A stretch of 40,457 bases of DNA from an uncultured Pelagibacteraceae bacterium (GTDB taxonomy: Bacteria; Pseudomonadota; Alphaproteobacteria; Pelagibacterales; Pelagibacteraceae): positions 1 through 40,457 of the forward strand of contig CAJQRF010000014.1 in assembly GCA_905612235.1 (NCBI GenBank). Direction: 5' to 3'. The notes beneath the pieces were generated by a model. It did no database searches. It saw nothing but the letters and a program-made list of their open reading frames with translations, and was not told the DNA's origin. This document shows positions 33,147 through 40,457 of this stretch, in pieces (the stretch's first letter is position 1; the number at the start of each line of letters is the position of its first letter). Made by a program: the position numbers and the translations under genes.

Positions 33147-34040
33147 ATGTCAATTTTTATTGATAAAAAAACAAATATTATAGTTCAAGGCTTTACTGGT
33201 AAGTTTGGCTCTTTCCATGCAGAAGAGATGATTAAATATGGAACTAATATTGTTGGTGGGGTAACCCCCGGCAAAGGAGGTCAAAAGCATTTAGGATTAC
33301 CAGTTTTTAATACGGTAAAAGATGCCGTCAAAAAAACAGGTGCTGTCGCTAGTATTCTTTTTGTTCCACCAGAGTTTGCAGCAGATTCGGCCATGGAAGC
33401 AGCCGACGCTGGAATTAAGACATGCGTTGCAATTACAGACGGAATTCCGTCACACGATATGATTAAAATTAAACGTTACATGAGAAGATATTCTAAAAAA
33501 GATAAAATGACATTAATTGGACCAAACTGCGCTGGAGTTATCAGTCCAGGAAAATCACTGTTAGGAATTATGCCTGGTCACATTTATATGGAAGGTAAAG
33601 TTGGAATTATTGGAAGATCAGGCACCTTAGGTTATGAGGCAGCACAACAACTAAAAAATTTAAATATAGGAATTTCAACTAGCGTAGGCATTGGAGGAGA
33701 TCCAATTAATGGAAGTTCATTTAAAGATATCTTAGAAAAATTTGAGGAAGATGATCAAACCGAAGCAGTATTGATGATTGGTGAAATAGGAGGACCACAG
33801 GAAGCTGACGCGGGTAGATTTGCAAAAGAAAATATGAAAAAACCGGTCATAGCATACATAGCTGGATTGACAGCTCCTAAAGGAAGAGTAATGGGCCATG
33901 CAGGCGCAATTGTTTCTGCGTATGGAGAAAGCGCTGTTGAAAAAGTTGAACTTTTAAAGGAATGTGGAGTAATAATTTCAAAGAATCCTTCAGTAATGGG
34001 AGAAACTGTAAAATTAACCATAAATGGCAAAAAAAACTAA
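33147..34040 (+). CDS. mtkB: Malate-CoA ligase (malate thiokinase) alpha subunit
   Basis: This is a 297-aa CoA-binding subunit. QGFTGKFGSFHAEEMIKYGT, GGVTPGKGGQKHLGLPVFN and GPNCAGVISPGKSLLGIMPG lie in the CoA domain; GHAGAIVSAYGESAVEK has the His that is phosphorylated in this enzyme family. Together with the beta subunit it activates malate with ATP. It starts 8 bases after mtkA, and its last 17 bases overlap the ppc gene. Its second gene position and mcl linkage separate it from the TCA-cycle SucD, which would normally sit beside sucAB or mdh. Confidence 0.9.
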   Translation: MSIFIDKKTNIIVQGFTGKFGSFHAEEMIKYGTNIVGGVTPGKGGQKHLGLPVFNTVKDAVKKTGAVASILFVPPEFAADSAMEAADAGIKTCVAITDGIPSHDMIKIKRYMRRYSKKDKMTLIGPNCAGVISPGKSLLGIMPGHIYMEGKVGIIGRSGTLGYEAAQQLKNLNIGISTSVGIGGDPINGSSFKDILEKFEEDDQTEAVLMIGEIGGPQEADAGRFAKENMKKPVIAYIAGLTAPKGRVMGHAGAIVSAYGESAVEKVELLKECGVIISKNPSVMGETVKLTINGKKN

Positions 34041-36747
34041 TTACAAACGAAATGCAAATATTGAACTTTCAAAAATTGTTAGTTTATTAGGAAAAATTTT
34101 AGGTTCGGTAATTAAAGAGCAAGAAGGAGTTTCTTTATATAATAAAATAGAAAAAATTAGATCATTATCAAAAGCAAGTAGAGGAAAAAAAACTAAAAAG
34201 AAAATAAAGTTAAATGAAACAAAAAAATTTCGCCAACTAATATCAAATATTAGCAAGTTAAAACCCAAGGAGTCATTAGTTGTAGCTCGATCTTTTAATA
34301 AATTTTTAAATTTTTCAAATTTAGCAGAATCACTTGACAGTGTTCACAAGATAGATAATGGCAAAGTTAGAAAGGCCCAAGGAACCAATGAGTTTACTAT
34401 TTTAGAGGATGCTATATCTAGATTATTAAAAAAAAAGAATATCTCTAAGAAAAATTTTTACAAAAGTGCAAAAAATATAAAAATTGATTTAGTTTTAACA
34501 GCACATCCAACAGAAGTTAAAAGACGAACACTTATACAAAAGTATACACAGGTAAATAATATTTTAGAAAAATTTAATAAATCAAGAATCTTTAAACAAA
34601 AAAATATTGAAAAAGAAACACTCGCTCTTGAACAAAATCTCCATGAGGAAATCACATCTATATGGAAAACAGATGAAATTAAAAGAAATAGACCAACTCC
34701 TGGTGAAGAAGCTAGATGGGGTTTGGCTGTTATTGAGGATAGTTTATGGAATGCTGTACCCAAAATATGTTCACGATTTGACACAGTGGTAAAAAAATAT
34801 ACCGGAAAGAGATTGCCAATAAATTTTTCACCAATAGTTTTTGGATCTTGGATGGGGGGTGACAGAGATGGAAATCCAAACGTAACATCAAATATTACAA
34901 AAAGAGTAATTTTACTTACAAGATGGGAGGCAGCAAACTTGTATGAAAAAGAATTTACTAAAATAATTCAAAAGTTATCTATGCACGAATGTTCTAGTAA
35001 TTTAAAGAGGAAAGTTGGAAATAGTCTAGAACCTTATAGAGATTACTTAAGACCAATTAGAAATAAATTGATAAATACTCAAAAAGAAATTGAATTATTT
35101 TTAAATGAAAAAAAACCTTTAAATGAAGCAAAACTTCTTCAATCAATTAATGAAATAATTGATCCTTTGGTAAATGTTTATAATTCACTGTGTTCAATCA
35201 AATGTAAAACCATAGCTGACGGATCGGTTTTAGATCTATTAAGAAGAGCTTTTTCATTTGGCATGAATCTTGTAAGGGTTGATATTCGACAAGAATCTAG
35301 TCGCCATCAAAAATTAATTAGAAGTATTTGTAAGCATTTAGGTGTCGGAGATTTTAATCACTGGCCGGAGAAAGAAAAAATTTCATTTTTATCAAAAGAA
35401 TTTAAATCTAAACGACCTCTAGTTTCAAGAAATATGAATTTTGATAAAGAAGACAAAGAAACTTGGTCAACATTTAAAATGCTTTCTAAATTACCAAGAG
35501 AATGTTTGGGAGCTTATGTAATTTCAATGGCATCTAATGTTTCTGACATATTAACAGTAATGGTTCTCCAAAAAGAAGCTGGTATGAAACGTTCTTTGCG
35601 CATTGTTCCTTTGTTTGAAACTTTATATGATTTACAAAATGCCCATCAAGTAATAGAAAAATTGTATGGTCTATCTTGGTATTTAAATCATTTTAAACGC
35701 AAACAAGAAGTAATGATCGGCTATTCTGATTCAAGCAAAGATGCTGGTAAGCTTGCAGCGAGTTGGGCACAATATTGCACACAAGAAAATTTACAAGAAA
35801 TTTCTAATAAACATAAAGTAAAGTTAACTTTATTTCATGGACGCGGTGGATCAGTAGGTAGAGGAGGGGGTCCAATTTATGAAGCGTTATTATCCCAGCC
35901 ACCAGGTACAGTAAATTGTAGAACGCGAGTAACAGAGCAGGGAGAAATAATTCAACAAAAGTTTGGCACCGAATCTTTAGCTGAATATACTCTCGGAACT
36001 TACATAGGCTCAGTTTTTGAAGCAACGCTATCGCCACCAGTTAAGCCTAAAGAAAGTTGGCGCAAACTAATGAATGAAATGAGTGTAATAGGTAGCTCTG
36101 CATATCGTGAAAGTTTAAAAAAAGATAAAAATTTTTTAAGATATTACTATCGAGTAACACCACAAAAAATACTAGAACATCTTTTTATCGGATCAAGGCC
36201 GACCAAAAGGAAAAAATCTCAAGCTATAAAAAACTTGCGTGCTATTCCTTGGGTATTTGCTTGGACACAAATGCGTTTTATTTTACCAGCTTGGCTAGGT
36301 ACATTAGAAGCGTTAAATCTTGCTAAGAAAAGTAAAAACAAAAGTGTGTTGAAAGACATGTTAAATAACTGGCCTTTTTTTTATGCGATGATGGACATGT
36401 TAGATATGGTTCTCACAAAAACAGACCAGAGAATAATAAAATTTTATGAAACATGTCTTGCTGACGCAAATTTAAAAAAAGTTGGAGAAAAACTTAGAAA
36501 ACAACTATCTACACTTATTTATTTAAATAAAAAAATTATACCGAGTTATATATTGGAACAACGAAAAGAATATAGAGAGTCAATAAGAATAAGAAATACC
36601 TATGCTGAAGTATTAAATTTACTTCAGGCTGATATAATGAAAAAACTAAATCAGAATAAAACAAAAGGAGAAAGTAAAAAAATTTTAACCGACGCTATGT
36701 TAGTAACTGTTGCAGGTATAGCTGCCGCTATGAAAAATACTGGGTAA
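34024..36747 (+). CDS. ppc: Phosphoenolpyruvate carboxylase
   Basis: This is a 907-aa enzyme that fixes bicarbonate onto PEP to form oxaloacetate. LVLTAHPTEVKRRT contains the catalytic His, GSWMGGDRDGNPNVT and SFGMNLVRVDIRQESSRHQ are the active-site regions, FHGRGGSVGRGGGPIYEAL is the glycine-rich PEP loop, and the protein ends with AAAMKNTG, the usual NTG-type tail. It starts inside the last 17 bases of mtkB. With mcl and mtkAB it supplies the carboxylation step of the serine cycle. The N-terminal 60 residues are more basic than in enterobacterial enzymes. Confidence 0.95.
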   Translation: MAKKTNYKRNANIELSKIVSLLGKILGSVIKEQEGVSLYNKIEKIRSLSKASRGKKTKKKIKLNETKKFRQLISNISKLKPKESLVVARSFNKFLNFSNLAESLDSVHKIDNGKVRKAQGTNEFTILEDAISRLLKKKNISKKNFYKSAKNIKIDLVLTAHPTEVKRRTLIQKYTQVNNILEKFNKSRIFKQKNIEKETLALEQNLHEEITSIWKTDEIKRNRPTPGEEARWGLAVIEDSLWNAVPKICSRFDTVVKKYTGKRLPINFSPIVFGSWMGGDRDGNPNVTSNITKRVILLTRWEAANLYEKEFTKIIQKLSMHECSSNLKRKVGNSLEPYRDYLRPIRNKLINTQKEIELFLNEKKPLNEAKLLQSINEIIDPLVNVYNSLCSIKCKTIADGSVLDLLRRAFSFGMNLVRVDIRQESSRHQKLIRSICKHLGVGDFNHWPEKEKISFLSKEFKSKRPLVSRNMNFDKEDKETWSTFKMLSKLPRECLGAYVISMASNVSDILTVMVLQKEAGMKRSLRIVPLFETLYDLQNAHQVIEKLYGLSWYLNHFKRKQEVMIGYSDSSKDAGKLAASWAQYCTQENLQEISNKHKVKLTLFHGRGGSVGRGGGPIYEALLSQPPGTVNCRTRVTEQGEIIQQKFGTESLAEYTLGTYIGSVFEATLSPPVKPKESWRKLMNEMSVIGSSAYRESLKKDKNFLRYYYRVTPQKILEHLFIGSRPTKRKKSQAIKNLRAIPWVFAWTQMRFILPAWLGTLEALNLAKKSKNKSVLKDMLNNWPFFYAMMDMLDMVLTKTDQRIIKFYETCLADANLKKVGEKLRKQLSTLIYLNKKIIPSYILEQRKEYRESIRIRNTYAEVLNLLQADIMKKLNQNKTKGESKKILTDAMLVTVAGIAAAMKNTG

Positions 36748-36751
36748 TTTT

Positions 36752-37099
36752 CTAAAATGATATACTTCTTAAGGCAAGAAGATAATATTCAAATTCTTTT
36801 AAAAAAGATTCACTTGGTTTTATATTTTTTTTTCGTGAATCTTGTGAATTTTTTTCTAAAAAAAAGAAACCTTTTTCACAAGCTTCATTTATTATCATTG
36901 CAGATTTAGGTCTGGAAGTTTTAAACAATCTTGTTTTTAATTCTTCAACTGATATATTTTGTTGATGCTTATGAGATGACATCACTAATAACATCATATG
37001 GAAATGTGATGGTGATTTTCTGAAAAAATAATTACTAGAGCGATGTGATTGTTTCATTTGCTCTTCCCAAAAATCTAAAAGGGCTTTAGTATTTTTCAT
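36752..37099 (-). CDS. Small winged-helix (MarR-like) regulator
   Basis: This 115-aa protein shows a helix-turn-helix-like stretch (ISVEELKTRLFKTSRPKS, residues about 50-67) followed by INEACEKGFFFLEKNSQDSRKKNI, which resembles the recognition helix and wing of MarR-type regulators, then a C-terminal dimerisation helix. It is shorter than typical MarR proteins, lacking part of the N-terminal dimer helix. Its ATG overlaps the stop of the DUF1989-GcvT gene (ATGA), so the two are coupled. It could control the fusion gene or the divergent betaine uptake gene. Its stop lies 4 bases after the convergent ppc stop. Confidence 0.6.
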   Translation of the reverse strand: MKNTKALLDFWEEQMKQSHRSSNYFFRKSPSHFHMMLLVMSSHKHQQNISVEELKTRLFKTSRPKSAMIINEACEKGFFFLEKNSQDSRKKNIKPSESFLKEFEYYLLALRSISF

Positions 37100-39429
37100 G
37101 CTTTTACTTTTAACTTCTGAGGATCATAAAATGGAAAGGATATAACTTCTCCGGCAATTCTTTTTTGATGTCCGTCGATTTTTCCTACCTCAACATCTGT
37201 TCCTATCTCTGAGTATTTTATATCCATTCTACAAAGAGCAATATTTTTGTTTAAAGTAGGAGATATCATTCCGCTAGTTATAATGCCTACTTGGGCTCTA
37301 CCTACATGCACACAGTCTCCATTATTGGCCTGTTCTTTCCCAATCAATTCTAAACCAACTAATTTTTTTTGTGGGGATGCTTTTCTTTTTATCAAAGCAT
37401 CTTTGCCAACGAAATCATCTTCTTTTGTTTTTAATGGTACAGCAAATCCAATTCCAGATTCAAATGGGTCAGTTTGATCATTAAACTCATACCCATAAAA
37501 AATAAGTCCAGCTTCAATTCTTACCATATCCAAACCTTCCAGTCCCATAGGAGTTATACCTAAATCTTTCCCATGTTCGAATACTTTATCCCAAACTTTA
37601 GAAGCGTCATTAGGATGACACCAAATTTCGAAACCCAATTCACCGGTGTATCCAGTTCTTGATACAATAATTGGTGTTCCTACGTGATCGTCAATTCTAG
37701 CAATAGTAAATCTAAACCATCCAAGCTCATTTATTGTCGGTTGAATAGGTGGAGTCCAAACAAATTTTTCTAAAATTTTTCTACTATTAGGTCCTTGCAC
37801 GGAGATATTGTGTATTTGATCTGTAGAAGATTTAACCCAAGTTTTGTAATTTTTTTTCTTAGCGAGTTCTCTTAACCATGTGCCGCCATACTCTTGACCC
37901 CCAATCCATCTAAAATTATCTTTAGCTAAACGAAAAATTGTTCCATCATCTATCATTCCGCCGTTTTCATAACACATCGCTGAATAACTAACTTGACCTA
38001 TAGCAATTTTTTTTACATTACGAGTAAGCGCATACTGCATTAAATTTTCTGAGTCAGGGCCCACAACTTCAAATTTTCTAAGAGGAGACAAATCAATTGC
38101 AATAGCTTTTTCTCTACAAGCTGTATATTCTTTTATAGTTCCAAAATTTGTATAATTATTAGCTAACCAATAACCATTATAATCAATAAAGTTTCTGGTA
38201 AGTTTAGATGTCTTTTTGTGAAACCCAGTTTCTTTTGTTAGTTTTGGTTCTGAATCTTCTTTCATTCTAAATGCTATGGCTTTCGAATATTTTTGTTCTT
38301 TAGGGTAAGTTCTAACAAATATATCAGTAGGATTCCATCCATTTGCAGGATCAACATCACAAGGACAAGCCGAAGATGCACAAATTAAATCTTTTGTTGC
38401 TCTAAATAACACATAATCTCCCGGTCTAGACCATGGCTCATCGAAGGACGCAACATTTAATTGATTGATACTTGTGTTAAAAAATAGATTAATTGCTATC
38501 CAACCTTTTCTTGGTTTTACTTCATATTTTTTGAAAGCTTTACTAAAATTGTCAGAGCAATTTATATGACCAAAGTAACCCATGTCTTCATAGTATTTTG
38601 AAGTACAAGCATAATTAAAAGTATCATGTCTACCTACAGTATCTCTAACTACTTCAATCATAGGATCGTGATACGCGTCATAAAATTTAGAAAACAAACC
38701 AGGGGTAGGATAGGCTGAGCCCATAAATGTGCGAGTTGCCGTTGGATCAATTATACTTTCAATTCCTTTATCTAGTTTTGCTTTATCAAAGGTTAAAAAA
38801 TCTGAACACTGTCTTCCAGAAGGATCTATGATTTGAATGTATTCTCCTTTTTTTACTTCATAAATTTCTGCTGTACGTCTTTTAACTAATTTTTCATAAG
38901 AAGGATCTCCAAGAGGTTCAGGTAAAAGAAATTGTTCTTCACTTTCTTCAAATTTAGATTTATTTAAGAAAATAGTTAGATCTGTTGGAGGATTTTGTTC
39001 ATGTACATTCATTGCCTCTCCAGGAGCAGCAATCATTACTGTACACTTATCTTTTGATGTTAAAGTTATTTTTTCACCAACCAGACAATCTTTATTAAAT
39101 AATATTGATGACTTTGCTTTATTTATATCCAGCTTTTTGCGATTAAATAATTTTGAAATTTTATCATCTTGTGAAATAGCATTTTTTGAAAAATTAGCAT
39201 CTCCATTTTCTTTTAAATTTAAAATTGATAAATCGCATTTACCTTTGGAATTAAAAACTATTACCTCGCAAGATTGTTTTCCTTCATCATTAATTATTTC
39301 TATTTTATCTTCAGCAGAGATTTCTATTACAGACAATCCCCCACCCTTAACAAAATATCTTTCAACCCCTGGTGGTAAACTTCTTAATCCTGGATTTTTA
39401 ATATCTAGGCTAGTTAAAAGATTATCCAT
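37096..39429 (-). CDS. DUF1989 (urea-carboxylase-associated)-GcvT fusion protein
   Basis: This 777-aa protein has three parts. Residues about 15-165 and 190-390 are two related DUF1989-like halves: EIINDEGKQSCEVIVFN and QIIDPSGRQCSDFLTFD align, as do HEQNPPTDLTIFL and ANGWNPTDIFVRTY. Only the second has the Cys cluster CASSACPCD. From about residue 415 on it is GcvT-like: REKAIAIDLSPLRKFEVVGP, QVSYSAMCYENGG, RTGYTGELGFEIW and MGLEGLDMVRIEAGL, ending with the C-terminal barrel. GcvT domains bind tetrahydrofolate and accept one-carbon units. No glycine cleavage P or H gene is present, so a separate demethylation or C1-transfer role is more likely (inference). Confidence 0.85.
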   Translation of the reverse strand: MDNLLTSLDIKNPGLRSLPPGVERYFVKGGGLSVIEISAEDKIEIINDEGKQSCEVIVFNSKGKCDLSILNLKENGDANFSKNAISQDDKISKLFNRKKLDINKAKSSILFNKDCLVGEKITLTSKDKCTVMIAAPGEAMNVHEQNPPTDLTIFLNKSKFEESEEQFLLPEPLGDPSYEKLVKRRTAEIYEVKKGEYIQIIDPSGRQCSDFLTFDKAKLDKGIESIIDPTATRTFMGSAYPTPGLFSKFYDAYHDPMIEVVRDTVGRHDTFNYACTSKYYEDMGYFGHINCSDNFSKAFKKYEVKPRKGWIAINLFFNTSINQLNVASFDEPWSRPGDYVLFRATKDLICASSACPCDVDPANGWNPTDIFVRTYPKEQKYSKAIAFRMKEDSEPKLTKETGFHKKTSKLTRNFIDYNGYWLANNYTNFGTIKEYTACREKAIAIDLSPLRKFEVVGPDSENLMQYALTRNVKKIAIGQVSYSAMCYENGGMIDDGTIFRLAKDNFRWIGGQEYGGTWLRELAKKKNYKTWVKSSTDQIHNISVQGPNSRKILEKFVWTPPIQPTINELGWFRFTIARIDDHVGTPIIVSRTGYTGELGFEIWCHPNDASKVWDKVFEHGKDLGITPMGLEGLDMVRIEAGLIFYGYEFNDQTDPFESGIGFAVPLKTKEDDFVGKDALIKRKASPQKKLVGLELIGKEQANNGDCVHVGRAQVGIITSGMISPTLNKNIALCRMDIKYSEIGTDVEVGKIDGHQKRIAGEVISFPFYDPQKLKVKA

Positions 39430-39474
39430 ATATAAGAACGACTATATCAGTGTGACAAAAGTATGCAATTCAGA

Positions 39475-39503
39475 TTGACTCACAAAAAATCAGACCATAG
39501 ACT
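39475..39503 (+). promoter_or_regulatory. Possible sigma-70-type promoter for the betaine-binding protein gene
   Basis: TTGACT (39475-39480), 17 bases and TAGACT (39498-39503) fit the -35/-10 pattern with four or more matches each. Transcription would begin near 39510, leaving a leader of about 40 bases that includes the Shine-Dalgarno GGAGGG. The prediction is by eye. Confidence 0.35.
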
Positions 39504-39552
39504 TAGATATATAAGGTTTAAATCTTAACTAACATATTGGAGGGTAATTATT

Positions 39553-40457
39553 ATGTTAAAAACTTTAAAAGGGTTGGTTGTTGCTACAATCATATCAGCA
39601 TTTAGTTTTGCCGCTTATGCTGCTGATAGCAAAAAACCAACTAGGATACCAGTTCACAATTGGTCAAGCCAAATAGTAATGGCCTATGTAATTGGTGGAA
39701 TTATCGAAGACATGGGTGGTAATGTAGAATACGTTCCAGCAGACTCAAATAAAGTTTACGAGTCAATTCGTATTGGTGATGTTGATATATCACACGAAGT
39801 TTGGCAATCTGCGTTCGGTAAATCATTCGATGCAGCACGTGATGCTGGCGGTTTACTTGATTGGGGCGACCATGAAGCTAGATCTTTAGAAGATATGGGT
39901 TATCCAAATTGGGTAGCTGACAAAGGTTTGTGCCCAGGTTTACCAAGTTGGGAAGCTTTAAAATCTGCAGACTGTGCTAAAAACTTTGTAACACCAGACT
40001 CTGGTGGAAAAGGTCGTTGGTTAGAAGGACCACAAAGTTGGCACCAAGATCTAATGCCTCAGCGTATGACTGCGCTTGGACTAGACGAGTTATGGGTAGT
40101 TAAATTTGCTGGTAGTGCTGATGCACTATGGGCAGAAGTAGCTGCAGCTGAAAAAGAAGGAAGAGGAACAATAATTTTTAACTGGACGCCAAACTTTACA
40201 GATGGTGCTGGTTTTACATTTATTGATTTCCCTCCATACACAGATGGTTGTAGACCAGCTGATGGTGGCGATGGAAAATGTGGTTCACCAGATGGTTATC
40301 TTAAAAAAGCAGTTAATGAGAACTGGACAAAAAGTCATCCAGATGCAGCAAAAATGTTTAAAAAACTGTCATTTACGACAGGTCAAATTGGAGCAATGGC
40401 TGCTTTAGTAGATCTTGATAAAATGACTCACGAAGATGCTGCAAAAAAATGGTTAAA
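39553..40457 (+). CDS. proX: ABC transporter substrate-binding protein, glycine betaine/OpuAC type, 3'-truncated
   Basis: The frame opens with an N-terminal signal peptide (MLKTLKGLVVATIISA, cleavage near AYA-AD at about residue 24) and runs to the end of the window without a stop; 301 residues are visible. NWSSQIVMAYVIGGIIED, EYVPADSNKVYESIRIGDVD and IIFNWTPNFTDGAG, with several conserved Trp residues, are the OpuAC/ProX features that form the aromatic cage for quaternary ammonium groups. GGAGGG lies upstream of the ATG. It is divergent from the DUF1989-GcvT gene, with a 123-base region between. Uptake of betaine or a related methylated amine fits the catabolic genes of this window; permease and ATPase genes are expected just beyond the edge. 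Confidence 0.85.
   Translation, partial: MLKTLKGLVVATIISAFSFAAYAADSKKPTRIPVHNWSSQIVMAYVIGGIIEDMGGNVEYVPADSNKVYESIRIGDVDISHEVWQSAFGKSFDAARDAGGLLDWGDHEARSLEDMGYPNWVADKGLCPGLPSWEALKSADCAKNFVTPDSGGKGRWLEGPQSWHQDLMPQRMTALGLDELWVVKFAGSADALWAEVAAAEKEGRGTIIFNWTPNFTDGAGFTFIDFPPYTDGCRPADGGDGKCGSPDGYLKKAVNENWTKSHPDAAKMFKKLSFTTGQIGAMAALVDLDKMTHEDAAKKWL

Noticed and set aside
39137-39478. Plus-strand open frame of 113 codons opposite the GcvT fusion start
   Set aside because: It lies almost fully within the fusion gene, lacks a ribosome site and motifs.
1-40457. tRNA, rRNA, CRISPR arrays, insertion sequences, attachment sites
   Set aside because: No cloverleaf-like segments in gaps, no regularly spaced repeats, no transposase or integrase motifs and no terminal inverted repeats were seen by eye.

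Overview
The window is strongly AT-rich and very densely packed. Many neighbouring genes overlap by 1-31 bases, and convergent genes abut or share stop codons. No gene-free stretch exceeds 300 bases; the longest is about 240 bases, at 17346-17585. Compact genome, AT-rich codons and gene content (ammonium transporter, two type III glutamine synthetase-like genes, a split glutamate-synthase-like operon, a serine-cycle cluster, glycine betaine uptake) point to a streamlined marine alphaproteobacterium of the SAR11/Pelagibacter type or a similar lineage (inference; no rRNA or marker tree is available here).

Region A (1-10961) is a surface-glycan locus. On the plus strand are a partial phytanoyl-CoA dioxygenase-like gene, a LIC12162-type putative transferase, an FAD oxidoreductase of the phytoene-desaturase/UDP-galactopyranose-mutase-like fold, a sugar C-methyltransferase and an RmlD-like reductase. 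A minus-strand module follows: SxtJ-like membrane protein, 49-aa DUF5989 protein and NodU/CmcH carbamoyltransferase. The locus closes with a coiled-coil protein carrying a 30-bp tandem repeat and a UDP-glucuronate 4-epimerase.

Region B (10976-17345) is mixed: a hotdog thioesterase, an EamA exporter, a DUF1289 protein, a choline-dehydrogenase-like GMC flavoprotein translationally coupled to a PhnZ-like HD oxygenase, a TPR/O-GlcNAc-transferase-like protein, YjbQ and an SMR transporter.

Region C (17346-18150) holds two short paralogous membrane proteins. The first has a near-ideal Shine-Dalgarno sequence, a 10-bp hairpin in the probable 5' leader and a 16-bp perfect palindrome at the likely promoter. 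Two further stem-loops separate the pair. I cannot assign a function.

Region D (18169-40457) is a metabolic block for methylated amines, nitrogen and C1 carbon. It begins with a TauD-like dioxygenase and an FAH-family hydrolase. The minus strand then carries, in transcription order, serine-glyoxylate aminotransferase, a SoxB/DAO-like FAD enzyme, a glutamine-synthetase-like ligase, MgsA/B/C (GlxB/C/D)-type subunits, an unknown 133-aa protein, an Amt transporter and a small membrane protein ending at a hairpin terminator; beyond that lie a 47-aa membrane peptide and a GmaS-like ligase. Divergent from the aminotransferase, the plus strand carries malyl-CoA lyase, malate-CoA ligase beta and alpha, and PEP carboxylase. 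A DUF1989-GcvT fusion, a coupled MarR-like regulator and a betaine-type periplasmic binding protein complete the window.

The genes suggest a connected scheme. Betaine and methylated amines are taken up. The methylamino group is placed on glutamate by GmaS/MgsABC. The methyl group is oxidised by the SoxB-like enzyme and perhaps handed to tetrahydrofolate by the GcvT fusion. The carbon then enters the serine cycle through SgaA, PEP carboxylase, malate-CoA ligase and malyl-CoA lyase. The enzyme families are read from sequence; the pathway connection is inference.
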